In this document: in pieces, positions 28,701 through 39,439 of the stretch
Layout: every line of letters starts with the position of its first letter
Numbering within the stretch: position 1 is the first letter of the stretch
DNA from: Rostratula benghalensis
Taxonomy: Eukaryota; Chordata; Aves; Charadriiformes; Rostratulidae
Length of the DNA stretch: 64,000 nt
NCBI GenBank assembly: GCA_013399305.1
Contig: VXAI01000116.1
Location: 413,617 to 477,616, forward strand
Reading direction: 5' to 3'
The notes under the pieces: generated by a model
The model's database searches: none
The model's input: only the letters and a program-made list of their open reading frames with translations
Told to the model about the DNA's origin: nothing
Program-made: the position numbers and the translations under genes

Positions 28701-28846
28701 TCTGGGAGTCTAATCACGCAATATTGCTGTACTAATTCCCCTTTCAAAAGGGAAAATAAGGTGTCCTGTTTTCCTCTCTTCTTCTATCTAGCCTGCTCTA
28801 AAGGTAAACTCTTTGTGTACTATACATCATTATATACATATATACC
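25751..28846. other. Intergenic DNA, no gene seen
   Basis: No supportable coding or RNA gene. Contains a poly-T run (27596-27615) and the T/G-rich tract at 27888-27966. Confidence 0.5.
27888..27966. repeat. T/G-rich low-complexity tract
   Basis: Imperfect ggtgg, gttt and tttgg units ending in a T run of about 10. It is nearly free of A and C on this strand, the mirror composition of the A/C-rich tracts elsewhere in the upstream region. Confidence 0.8.
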
Positions 28847-28941
28847 TGATCTAGTTGAAGATGCCCCTGCTCATTCCAGTGGGTGTTGGAGTAGGTGATC
28901 TTTAAAGGTCCCTTCCAACTCAGAATACTCTATGATTCTAT
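28847..28941 (+). mobile_element. CR1 LINE 3' tail fragment
   Basis: Contains the successive CR1 3' blocks: 'gatctagttgaagatgcccc', 'tgttggagtaggtgatcttt', 'aaaggtcccttccaactcag' and a terminal 'ctatgattctat'. A short 5'-truncated insertion on the + strand. Confidence 0.9.
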
Positions 28942-30569
28942 ATGCTTGGAGAGCACCTCTTACAGATCATTACTCTCAGCTAGAGGCAGCGTATTTGTAC
29001 AACAGCAATAAGGCAACACGAAGTCTCCTGACATCTTCCAAATGTTATTTTTCTGAGTTGCACAAAGCAATAGGTCTAGATTAATCAAGTTCATTGAGTC
29101 ATGTTGACGCTGACATCCCCAAATAGCCTTTCCCTGTTTCTTTTTAAAACCATCAGACATACACAGCACAAAACACCTATTTATTCCCAGTACATAACAG
29201 CACACAGCCTGAGATAAGGCTTGCGAGATCCAATTTTTGAGCTTCTTCTTGCAGCCCTTCCTAGCTCTCAGTTAAGAAATGTCCAATAACTTGTTGTGGA
29301 TTAGTCTGAAGACAAACGTGACAGCAATAGGTCACACAGTCCTCAATGACAGAGATACAGATACAACAGTCAAGCTATCTGTTATCTGTTCTACAAGGAC
29401 TCTTTAAGACAATAAAGGGTGTGTTTGCTTGTTTGTTTGGGATTTGGGGAGGCGAGGAGGGGTTGGTTTGTTTATTTTTGTTTATTTTTCTTTTTCTTCT
29501 TTTTTTCTTTTTTCCGAATAGACAAAGAATAGTAGTCCAGAAAATGAGACTTAAGTTTCCCGTTGAATGCCATAGGTAGTAAATATGTTCCTTAATTTAA
29601 GAAAAACAATGAAAAATGAAGAAAAAAACCTAAGCTGTGTAATAGGATACAAGCACATGATTAGCTAAAGAACCAACATGCATTTGGAAGTTATGTTCCT
29701 TTCACATTTGTTCCTTGCTTATAACAATACCAAAATTTTATTCCTGCAAATGTTAACCTATGCAAATATAAAACTTCTCTTTCTAAAATAAGCAAACATT
29801 TTTCACATCCTTGAATTATCCACGAGATGGCAGTGCTTCCATCATACAAAATATCTGACCAAACCAATACAACCTGTCTTTCCCTCACCAAAACCCTCAA
29901 AGAGAGGGTTTTTGAGACAGAACCCTCAACATTCAGCCACTGGCTGAGCAGTATTTAACATGCTGTAACAATAAATTGTACAGACTTAACAGCTGACAGA
30001 CAGATTGGAGAAGGTCGTTTGGGGTTAACTCTCCCGTGAATGAAAACCAAATCTTCTGGAAAAAAATATATTATAGGCTACATTTCTGGTGCAAAGAGTA
30101 ATGTAAGGGCTGCTAAATGGGTCCGTTTATCCCCTCCAGCCAACTGGCTAGCTATCCAAGACCCACTCAACATCTTAGTTCAGACTGGTGACAAATCATA
30201 ATAACCAAATACCATCCTGTGTATTCCTAAGCAGCAAAAAAAAGGCATGATTGTGTATGTGTTACAATGTGTGTACTAGTTTGATACAGCTATTGCAGTG
30301 AACACAGAACAGCATGTACTGTCAACTATAGTATAAACTCCTCACACTCCCTTAGTTTTCACTCACCTTGCTGTTGTTCCTCACGCTAACAATATTAAAC
30401 TTAAACAGAACACCTTCATGGCCTACAGTCATATTTTCCTTTAGCTGGATAGATTTTCACTGTTCAGATCAAATCACATTTTATCTGAAAAGCAAGGAAC
30501 TATCATTTTTTTTAGACAAAGGAATAAAATATGGAGAATATTTCTGCTATTGTGAAAATATCCTCTATC
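28942..30569. other. Intergenic DNA, no gene seen
   Basis: No gene found. The only structure is a T/G-rich low-complexity tract at 29418-29513 (gtttgtttggg… then a long T/C run). Confidence 0.5.
29418..29513. repeat. T/G-rich then T-rich low-complexity tract
   Basis: gtgtttgcttgtttgtttggg leads through a G-rich centre into tttatttttgtttatttttc and a T/C run. The plus-strand frame across it encodes Phe/Leu homopolymer and is not considered a gene. Confidence 0.85.
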
Positions 30570-31013
30570 AGGAACAGTGTGGCCAGCAGGATTAGGGAAG
30601 TGATGGTCACCCTGTACTCAGCACTGGTGAAGCCCCACCTCAAATACTGTGTCCAGTTTTGGCCCCCCCACTACAAGAAAGTAGTGTGTCCAGAGAAGGG
30701 CAAAAAAGCTGGTGAGGAGTCTGGAGAATAAGTCTTATGAGGAGCATCTGAGAGAACTGGGGTTGTTCAGCCTAGAGAAAGGAAGGCTGAGGGGATTCAG
30801 GGGATTCCTTATCACTCTCTACACCTACCTGCAAGGAGCTTGTAGAGAGCTGGGAGTCAGTCTCTCTTTCCAAGTAAAGAGTGGTATTTAAAAAACAGGT
30901 AAATGTAGTACTCAGCAATATGGTTTAGTGATGATTTTTGCCAGTGTTAGGTTGATGGTTGGATTAGATGATCTGAAAAGTCCCTTCCAACCTCAGCAAT
31001 TCTCTGATTCTAT
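30570..31013 (+). mobile_element. CR1 LINE, C-terminal ORF2 relic plus 3' tail
   Basis: The 5' part encodes the end of the CR1 ORF2 ([32 protein letters not shown], about 30585-30680). Then come the conserved 'tatgaggagcatctgagagaactggggttgttcagcctagagaaa' region (about 30736-30780) and the CR1 3' untranslated end with 'ttggattagatgatctgaaa', 'cccttccaacct' and 'attctctgattctat'. It is 5'-truncated, has frame breaks after about residue 32 of the relic, and is shortened internally around 30780-30900. Inactive. Confidence 0.92.
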
Positions 31014-33281
31014 CACCGCTCTGCTTCTCTTTCTGCACCACACTTTCTTTACCTATCTACCTATCTTCAGTTAAATGCAAGGCTGGAGCCACTGGTTATT
31101 TGTTCCCCAATTTAAAAATTTTTCCTCAAGGGTATGGGGCAGTGGGGGCAGGATCAATCAGATAAGAACAAGATCATTAAATTTTATCTGCAAATTTTTT
31201 CATATAAGAAATACCTTACAAACTAAATATTAAATCCCTGATTTAAACCACAGCATATTCTTGCAGTAGAACTTCCAAGAACAAACAATATTGACCTACA
31301 ATCTCAGAGGTTACTAAGTCTCTGCAGATTTTCTGTTCTACAGTAAATGAGCAGCACAGTACAAAAGTTCTAGCACGTCCACATATTCTCCTGCTATTTA
31401 AAATAAAATCAAAATGTCAGTTGGCAACATAAGGGTCCAAATAAAATAAATAAATAAATAATTATACAAACAGTTATAAATTCAAACTAGAAGTATTTCC
31501 ATAGTATGATAACAGCTGACTCTCACAACTAATTTACCAGTAAAGGATCAGACAACAGAATAGAAAACCAGATGGAATATATGTTGACATATGTAGGTTT
31601 GCACACCAGTCAAGTATATATCATCCCAGCTGATGTAAATCCAGCACACATCAGACCATAAGTCTCTATATTATTGGCTCAAACACTGAAATAGAACAGT
31701 TACTGCACTTGGATTTGGACTTTGAATGAACTAGTATGCTTATACTCTCTTTTACCCCTGCATGTCTTGACAGATTTGAATTCCTCTTATATAAGAATAG
31801 AATTACAAACGAGCAGAATTTAAACTACTTTGGCATATGTCTTTGTTAAGCAGATTAATAGCCTAATTCCCTGTTATCTGCTCTGGGTAAATATCTATAA
31901 AGTAGTGCATATGCTGAAACTAAATATATTTTTTTTAAAACTTTCATTGTTTTTTTATAAAAACCTGTGAGATATACAATATTTCCTAAGAATTCTCTAC
32001 TAGAAGAGAGCAGAAGTTCCTAGAAAGTTTTTTTTTTTCATAGCTTTTGCTCACCTTTAAAATTCACCACTAATTTGTACAAAAAGCCTAAATACGTGAC
32101 TTTTAGACCACTGAGGAGAAAAAAAGAGACATAGAGTACATAACACAAAAAACTGAGTAGTAATCAGTATCTTTGGTTTTCCCAATGTTTTTTTTTTTTT
32201 TTTGTTTTCCCTGTATTTACCATATAACACTTGGTATTTTTTGTATATGGCAGAAGAGGAACATGAGGAGTGACTAAAGAACTCTCTAATTTGAGATAAA
32301 AAAACCCATCTTAATGGCAAGGAGAAAGCCCTCTCTGGGATAAGTTATTGCAACTCTTGTGTTTGTCAGTTGTATTTCAGTTCATGTTCTGCAAACACAT
32401 GGGAGTTTTTTAAGTCAGTGAATTACCATTTGCATGTACCCTCTTTCAAGACAGTATCTTTGGACTGTAACTTCTATTAATTTAGGATAAGTCCTCTCAG
32501 CGCACACGTATCATTTAGCCCATTGTCATTATGGAAAGAACAAATAAATAAGACATAAAACTGAGTGCTTCAGGCAGTTTCCTTTCACTTAGTTCTACAG
32601 AACCAAAGGGATTTGCTTTATTTAAAATCTCCCATCTCTAAGATTTAAGGAAGTTCCTCGTGAAGATAGGATTCAGACTCCTTGAGTTCTCTGAGAAGGC
32701 TTGATTTAGAATTATCCCCTAACATCTGATTTTTCTACAAGAAAAAAAAAAAAAAAAGACTCAAAATTATTACTTCCTTTCCAAACTCAAGTCTCAGCAC
32801 ATGTATTGAGAACTCTGAAACAGTCCAAGGTTCCTTTGTGCCTATAGCCATACTTGTTCCTTTGTCAGCAGCTAGCTTCTCATGTTCTGTGCCCTTCAGC
32901 AAGAAGTATGACTGATAGAATCCTAATTTTGAATTCTAATTGATTCAAAACTGACCCTGAAATTATTTAGCTTAAGGTTCTGCCTTCTCAAGAATAATAG
33001 TTGTCTGCACTTGATGATCTCTAGGCAAGTATTTTAATTCTATACTCTTTCTAGCTCTTTTCAAAGCAGCACAGACCACTGCCCTTTCTGGAAGCAACAT
33101 GACTGGTTTTGCAGCAAATTGTTCACTTTCTAGCCCACACACAATACCAGAACCTGAGAAACTCATAAGATTTCCTCCACTCACCTCTCATGATTTCTTT
33201 ACTTATAGATGAATCAGATTCTTTTCTTCCTTCCAGATCTGTCAGGGTGAGTGATCCTAAAGGAAACCGTAAAATTAGAGT
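31014..33281. other. Intergenic DNA, no gene seen
   Basis: AT-rich, with only short simple runs: (aaat)n at 31441-31460, T runs near 32030 and 32190, and an A run near 32743. No supportable gene. Confidence 0.5.
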
Positions 33282-33339
33282 CATGAGATGACTTTGATGA
33301 TCTTTAAGGTCCTTTCCAACCCAACTCATTCTATGATTA
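33282..33339 (+). mobile_element. CR1 LINE 3' tail fragment
   Basis: 'gatgactttgatgatcttta' followed by 'aggtcctttccaacccaact' and the terminal 'cattctatgatta', the standard CR1 3' end. A very short + strand copy. Confidence 0.88.
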
Positions 33340-36300
33340 CTGCCAATAATTAAACCCCAAAGCAGTACTTTTATTAAGTCCAAGAGTTCAATTTGGCAAA
33401 GTTCCAGCACAGTATCCAACCATGTAGTTGAGAAACATTATTCTGCTGCTAATGCAAATGGTTTTGCTTGCATGAAGCAGTCAAACCTATAGATTTATGT
33501 TTAAAGTCACAAACAGTACTGAAACATGCAAGCTAAAGTATGATACAGAAAATTAAAGCAATGTGAAATGAAAGTCAAGTGACTGCTTTCTCTTTTCTTG
33601 AATTAAACCCATTGACTGAACTTCATTTTGTATTGTGCCTATGAACAGGTAAAATAATTCTGTTAAAGGTAACTAAAACCTTTGCTTGTAGTTAGGAACT
33701 AAACAGTAGCATGCCATTCTCCAATAAATCTGACAACAGACACAAAAATACAACGTAATTGCTAGAACTGTCACACAAGCGTAGAAGGCCAGGACTGGGT
33801 TTGGTCCCTCAGCCCCAGAACAATACTTATCTTTAGACACAAGAATTCTCTAACAAAAGTTACTAGAGCTCTAAGCTGAACTCCACATATGTTCACAGAA
33901 CATCATACATTAGCACAAAAAGAGTGAAATAACTCTGAGTAGATACAGCCCAGTCTTCCTCCGTAGCTGGCTAGGTGAGCTTTAAATAATGCTATAAAAT
34001 TATCATCTGTAATTTCTGGGACTCTTCTTGAACACATCCATCACTGTATTGGAACAGTACAAAAGAAAAGGATCTGACACTTCATTAAGTCTGTTAGTGG
34101 GAATAGCACTATGATTCAGTATTTCCACAACCAAGTAGCAACAAGGTAAGGCCCATACACAGACTTTTAAAGCAAGATATGCACCAACAGTCATGACTGT
34201 GTTTACTCTATGCGTAGCCACACATACCAGCAATAATAGCTTGCTTCTTCTTCAAAAAGAATTAAACTTTAGTTCTTCTTTATAAGAATATAGGCTACAT
34301 CCAGCCATTGCTCAATGAGAAATAGTGTCCTTGCCCCTTTTTTTCATTAAATACTGCACCTAATAGTCTTCAGGTGAAGAAGTGGAAAGGCTACTTTTGC
34401 CTTTCTTGTGGCTTAGAGAAAACTTCTGATCAACAGTTCATTCCCCTCTGTATCTCCTTCTGTGGTTTCCAAGTGAATAGCCTCCACCTTGGAGTAGAAA
34501 TTAATCCTTTAAAACATAATGTCACACTTTTACTTCTACATTCCATCTCCCTTCTCCAGTCTTCAAAGTATTTTTGTATAGCATTATCATTCTCTGCTGC
34601 ATCAATTTTGCTTTTCAAAACCCTCGAGTTACACGATTCCTCTAGAAAGTAAATATGAGAAGTAAACTTGCTATTTTCTACTAGGTATTAAAAGTCACAG
34701 ATTTAAAAAGGTTGGGAGGTATTGTCACATATAATGTTTTTCTTATGGGCAGTTCCTTGTTTTGTGTCTATCTCCCACAGGCAATAGCCAATAATAATAA
34801 TACTTTTACTCCGTATCACAAGGCTAGTAAACTTGCTAGCTTTTGTTTTGCTAAAATGCCACTCTGATCTCAAATTTTATTACCTTAATTGATTAATTAA
34901 TATTTTGCTTAGAGCAAAGGATGTTCCGAATGGCACTAAATACATTAGCTCTTTTTATGGCGTGAAAGAGGTTTGTGCACTTAAAACCTGTCCTTTTTCT
35001 AACAGCAGTATTAACTGCTCTGATGGAAGGTGTTACCTCACCTTTTCTTGCAACTTGGTGACATTATCAAAAGGTGTCATTTGTACACTCTCCTTGTTTT
35101 TGCAAAAAAATCATTCCTTGGATGAAAATGCCCCTGAAGGCAGTGAAGTCAATTGTGATGCTGCCAGAAAGCAACTGGGTAAATTATTGCTTGTTTCTTT
35201 CTCTCCAGTTGTTCTACTGTCTGCTTCTTCATAGGTCTAAAAAATTGATGCTCTTGCCATATAGCTACACTGTACAATGGCTTTACTCTCAAAGCTGGCT
35301 AAAAATTGTCCTACCTTCCTGCCCTATCCCACTTTTGGAGCTGACAGTCAATATTCAGCCAAGATCATTCCCCAGATCAAATTTGCATAGATATTTGTTC
35401 CAGCACAAACATGCAGGGCAACCCCATCTCAGGGGGAAACAACATCTACGAACAAGAGTATAGATGAGAAATTCTGTGTAGCTGGCTTTTTTCAGTAACT
35501 GACATGTTATAAAATTACTTTTTAAAAAAATTCCTAAAGCAGTTAATTTCTTTCAAAATATGTATTGTTGCATTGTTGTTTTCATCTCTGGTTTCCCTAT
35601 TTTATCAGATGTGGGTCATCAGTGAACTGTAGACCTTTTTGCTGAAGTAGCTGCCTCAGAACACACAATTAATTTTTCATTTTTAAGTATATTGGTAATT
35701 CACTACAACAATTAACTCTTGGCAGCGGCCTCTGAAAGGTTTCTCCTTATTAATAATGGATATAATATGGAATGGATGTAATATGGAATAACATAGTTCT
35801 TCAGAGGTTGTTTTTTTTTAAGGTCCTACAATTTTCCTATTTTTAAGACTGTAACTAATAATATTTTTAAGTAGGACAACAGATTAAATAATACATTTAA
35901 TCCTGGATTATGGATCATTCAACCAGACTTGTAACAACTATGCAGACTGCCATTTCTACTGCAAATATAGAATATTGATGTCTTGTATTGAAATAGCAAT
36001 AGATAGAATTGATGATAGGGTTAATGGCAAAAAGGTAATAGATATGTTTTAAATCCCCCAATGACTTCCTTCTAAATGGGCTAGCAATAATAATAACAGT
36101 TTTAAAAAAGATGATTAATGAGGCATTTCTTGGTCTGTAAATCATGCCTTTCCCCCCTCAAATTAGCCATCTTGTTGCTTTTTACAGATAAAATTATGTT
36201 GAGCCCAATCTTAAAATATATAACATGGTTAATTCATATGAAATATATCAAGCAGTCTTGTTGACTTCTATAGGCAAAATGTCTTTAAAATTTTTTGAAT

Positions 36301-36610
36301 TATAGGAACTGAATTATTAGATTGGTAAGTGCAATACAATAATTTACAAGTAGAAATTAAACTTCTCAGGTGTTACAGAATGTATAATCTGATAAGAGAA
36401 AATACTGTACTCTTCTATAAGAATAATATTTTTTTTCTATTTTTATCCAGTTACAGTGATACTGGATAGTCAGAATTCCTCTGATACACCTTCTTCATTT
36501 GCCATGTGCAACATCTAAATGAATCTAAATGAATCATATAAATTAATGCAGCCATCTTTAACAGTTGGTGAAAACAAAATTCACAAATATCTTGCAATGT
36601 GGCTTCATTA
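33340..36610. other. Intergenic DNA, no gene seen
   Basis: No supportable gene. The 109- and 129-codon frames around 34905-35463 overlap one another, lack a recognisable domain and look random. A 16-base imperfect tandem (ggatataatatggaat / ggatgtaatatggaat) is at 35758-35789. Confidence 0.5.
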
Positions 36611-36798
36611 ATGAAGAACTAGGATTTGTAGGACTTCTAAAGCCTCCTCCTTTTCAGGCTTTCAGGTGTATATCCTTTAAGATTTGATTTGGAAACTCCC
36701 CTTGGCAAATGGCTGCTGAATCACACCTGGAGAATTTGATGAGAAAGGAAACTTGAAGACCTTTATATAATCCACCAGTAAAAGCCCTGGGAGTTGGG
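36611..36798 (+). repeat. Duplicated element, copy A (upstream of promoter)
   Basis: Direct copy of 40125-40312, with a constant offset of 3514 bases. Ungapped hand alignment gives 34 mismatches over 188 positions (about 82% identity). The best block, 36715-36784, has 6 mismatches in 70 and includes gagaatttgatgagaaagga and the core cctttatataatcc. Beyond both edges the similarity falls to background. It matches no repeat family that I recognise, and neither strand encodes a recognisable protein. It lies about 1.4 kb upstream of the CpG island. It could be a paired regulatory element made by local duplication, or two insertions of an old dispersed repeat. Confidence 0.85.
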
Positions 36799-38059
36799 CA
36801 TTTACATATATCATGTACATTCATTTTATCTGATGTGGCAATCTTTGTTCAGATTTAAATGGGTGGGTATCATGACCTCCTCTCATTAAGCAATTAATGA
36901 TGACTAGGAACTGATTTTTACTGGAGTACAAAAAGAGGACTTGCTTGTTAGAAAACAAACAAACAAAAACAGAACAAAAAAAAAACCCCAAACCAAAACA
37001 AAAAAAGCCAAAGAACCCCAAAACAAAACCAAGACCCAGTGTACTAAAAGAAACCAAAAAACCAAAACACTTAGGAGGTCTTCTAGACGCAAGAAGAGAT
37101 TTAAACCAAGAATTTATGCCTACCACAGCAAAGCAGAAGAAACAAACAAAGCAAGTAGACAAGTGTGTATGAGGGAGTTATTAAATTTCCCTGAGCTTTT
37201 GTGGTCTGCTTCTGAGCAAAGTGAAAATTGTTAGTCCAAATAACCTTCAGCTAAAGATTAAACTTAGTAATTTGACTTGTTCTGCCCGTGCAATGTGGTA
37301 CCATTTGGAAAAAAATACAGCCAAATAGACAGAAAACTTATTTCCTAACCTTTGTAGATTATTTTTACTGAGCAGGGAGGGACTTTCATAAAACTATCCT
37401 CTCCTGTGGCTTTCAGTTACTGATTTAATTTTCATATTGAGAAGCTCCACATGCAGCAGTTACACTTGCAACGCAGAGGATCAGTCTGAGTGGATTTCCT
37501 GCCACCAAGTAAGCAGCATGGAGAAGGATGGCAAAGGTTTTTGTGGACCCAAGACAAAAGAGCAGCTGCTGTGACAGCCTGTAATGATATAACTCAAATT
37601 ATTTTTCTCAAAGTGAGAGAGACCTGGGGGAGAAAAAAAAAAGTGAAAACATGGACTTAGTTGTAAGTACTTTGTACATTTTTAATGTACTTATTATGCC
37701 AGGAAAATAAAGTATATTCTGTAGTAGTTGAAAATAAGTTGGAAAAAAATTTGAAATTGCCTCCATTCCAATGCATCAGTTGGGCATTACTACCAAAAGT
37801 GAAATTGCCTTGAGCAGCCTGGGGATCATTAAGAAGTTGCCCGGGGAAACCATGAGCACTTAGGAGGTTGAGACTGCGGGAATAGGAGTTGAGCTTATTT
37901 GGGTCCACAGAGTTGGAAAGCCTAAGGGCATTCACAAGTGAAAGAGGGAAATGACAGAGCTGCCTAGTTTCCTGGCCCAGGAGATGTATTTTAGGGAGAA
38001 GGTCATATAGAAAGAAGTCCTGGGGGCATATTTACCGTTTTAACTTAGTAGCCGAATTA
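36799..38059. other. Intergenic DNA just upstream of the DCLK2 CpG island
   Basis: Holds the A/C-rich tract at 36951-37070 and otherwise unique sequence. A 92-codon frame on the minus strand (37657-37935) points away from DCLK2. I could not recognise it and treat it as unproven (see findings). Confidence 0.5.
36951..37070. repeat. A/C-rich low-complexity tract
   Basis: About 120 bases of aaac, aaaacc and ccaaaa units with few G and T. Overlapping frames on both strands encode only Lys/Thr/Pro-rich (+) or Phe/Leu/Val-rich (-) low-complexity sequence. Confidence 0.88.
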
Positions 38060-38284
38060 AACTAAGGCCAGGAGAGGGCTTGTCAACAGCTCCTGTGGTG
38101 CACCTGAAGTGGTTCGATGAACCGGTCCCACCAAAGCTGCCACGAGGGGGACAGAGCTACCGCTACCAGAAAGCTGCTTCCCCAAAACCCTTTCCCAGAC
38201 GAACCTCGCTTCATCACCTGAGCCCGGGCGAAGATGCAGCCGCAAGTCCAGCTCAACTCACGTCCCGCTCCTCCCTGCCTCCAG

Positions 38285-38312
38285 CCAAGATGGCACCGCC
38301 CCCGCCCCGCCT
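38285..38312 (+). promoter_or_regulatory. YY1-like site (ccaagatggc) with adjacent GC boxes
   Basis: 38285-38294 reads ccaagatggc, the YY1 core in the + orientation. It is followed by cgcccccgccccgcc (38297-38311), GC-box sequence for SP/KLF factors. In many CpG-island promoters a + strand YY1 site lies just downstream of the transcription start, so a start near here is plausible. It would give a 5' leader of about 0.7 kb. This is inference from motif placement only. Confidence 0.45.
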
Positions 38313-38564
38313 GCCGCCCGCCCCCTCAGCGGCCGCGCCGCCCGCCTGGCCCCCAGAGCCCAGCCCCGCCCGCCCCGCGCTCCACCGCGGGCGGCCGGGC
38401 CGCGGTTCCTCTTTCCCGCCGCATCCACTGAGGTTGTTTTTCTTTCCCAGGCGGGCGCAAACAGCGCTTTTGCTTGCCGAGGACCCGAGAGGCTGCGCCG
38501 CTCCCTGCGCTGGCTGGCGGCCTGAATTCAGCACCGCCGTGGTCCCTGCTGCTGCCCCCGCGCT

Positions 38565-38589
38565 GGGACCGGGGCCGGGGCTGGCTGGG
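38565..38589 (+). promoter_or_regulatory. G-quadruplex motif
   Basis: The G-runs are GGG, GGGG, GGGG and GGG, with loops of 3, 2 and 6 bases, so the stretch fits the canonical G3+N1-7 four-run rule. It lies about 430-460 bases upstream of the start codon, in the promoter or in the 5' leader depending on where transcription begins. Confidence 0.7.
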
Positions 38590-38692
38590 AGCTGGCGGAA
38601 TAGGCGCTCCGTCCCCACCCCCTCGCTCCGGCGGAGAAGCGGCTGAGGAGGGGACCTGCGCGCACGGCGTCCTCTGCATTGTGCGAGCCTGC

Positions 38693-38767
38693 ATGGGCAC
38701 GGCGCGGCCGCGGGGCTCCCCCGAGCCTCCCGCCTCCCGCCCGCTCCCACCCCGGTGTTGCCCGTAG
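38693..38767 (+). other. Candidate upstream ORF, 24 codons
   Basis: An ATG at 38693 with G at +4 opens a Pro/Arg-rich 24-codon frame ending in TAG. If transcription starts upstream, a scanning ribosome meets it before the DCLK2 start. No peptide function is suggested. Confidence 0.35.
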
Positions 38768-38790
38768 CCGCCGGGTGAAGGCTTTGAGGG

Positions 38791-38979
38791 ATGCTTTTGT
38801 GCACGACCGCGGGCGGAGCAGCGGGTAGCGGCGGAGCTAGCGGCAGCTGGGGCTGCGGCTGTGGGTCAGGTCGAGCCCCGCGGTCACCCGCAGCCCTCCC
38901 AGCGAGGCAGGCCGGGGGCGATGCTGAATTAGGCGAGCAGCGCCCTTGCAAGCTCGGGGGCAGGCTTAGCGGTCTGTAG
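38791..38979 (+). other. Candidate upstream ORF, 62 codons, in frame with DCLK2
   Basis: The ATG at 38791 is in the DCLK2 frame. The ORF ends at TAG 38977-38979, which is also the nearest in-frame stop before the main ATG, 42 bases downstream. The peptide is Gly/Ala/Arg-rich and looks like GC-rich leader sequence rather than a conserved protein. Stop readthrough would add an N-terminal extension to DCLK2, but nothing indicates that it happens. Confidence 0.35.
38921..38932 (+). other. Minimal upstream ORF (Met-Leu-Asn-stop)
   Basis: ATG CTG AAT TAG, with G at position -3, about 90 bases upstream of the DCLK2 ATG and nested out of frame within the 62-codon upstream ORF. Very short upstream ORFs of this kind generally allow reinitiation at a downstream start. 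Confidence 0.4.
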
Positions 38980-39021
38980 CTGGCCCTGGGGCCCAGCGGA
39001 GCTGGGAGGGTGGACAGGCCC

Positions 39022-39439
39022 ATGGCGAGCAACCGGAGCATCGAGCTGGAGCACTTCGAGGAGCGGGACAAGAGGCAGCAGCGCTCCGGGCCCCGCCGCG
39101 GCGGCAGCGGCTCTGGCGGGGGCGGCGCGGGGCCACGGGGCAACGGGCTGATCCCCAGCCCGGCCCACAGCGCTCACTGCAGCCTCTACCGGACGCGGAC
39201 CCTGCAGGCTCTCAGCTCGGAGAAGAAGGCCAGGAAAGCCCGCTTCTACCGCAACGGGGACAGGTACTTCAAGGGCTTGGTGTACGCCATCTCCACCGAC
39301 CGCTTCCGCTCCTTCGATGCTCTCCTCGTCGAGCTCACCCGGTCCTTGTCGGACAACGTCAACCTGCCCCAGGGTGTCCGCACCATCTACACCATCGATG
39401 GCAGCAAGAAGCTCACCAGCCTGGACGAGCTGGTGGAAG
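39022..39439 (+). CDS. DCLK2: DCLK2 coding exon 1 (doublecortin-like kinase 2), residues 1-139 plus first base of Gly140
   Basis: DCLK2 is a microtubule-binding Ser/Thr kinase of neurons; its paired N-terminal doublecortin domains bind and stabilise microtubules. The start ATG is supported by the family N-terminus [18 protein letters not shown], by G at +4, and by an in-frame stop 42 bases upstream (38977-38979). Residues 20-42 form a basic, Gly/Ser-rich disordered segment. Residues 43-70 hold the conserved [29 protein letters not shown] block. The first DCX domain starts at about residue 72 ([20 protein letters not shown]) and continues through [29 protein letters not shown]. The exon ends at a consensus donor, gaag|gtgagg, in phase 1, and exon 2 supplies the other two bases of Gly140. 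DCLK1 and DCX are less likely: DCLK1 begins MSFGRDMELEHFDERDK as I recall it and lacks the Gly-rich insert. Confidence 0.96.

Noticed and set aside
34905..35463. Two overlapping plus-strand frames of 109 and 129 codons
   Set aside because: They overlap in different frames, neither resembles a known protein, and the DNA is ordinary AT-rich intergenic sequence.
36941..37234. 97-codon Lys/Thr-rich frame at the A/C-rich tract
   Set aside because: Generated by the simple repeat; the reverse frames are Phe/Leu homopolymer-like.
38080..38646. 188-codon plus-strand open frame in the promoter region
   Set aside because: Pro/Ala/Arg low-complexity translation of the CpG island; it spans likely promoter motifs and has no family match. 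Only short upstream ORFs beginning with ATG were kept as candidates.
38253..39143. 296-codon minus-strand open frame across the CpG island
   Set aside because: It is antisense to DCLK2 exon 1 and made of Pro/Ala/Arg/Gly-rich sequence expected from stop-poor GC-rich DNA. No recognisable domain. The same applies to the 239-codon minus frame at 38929-39648.
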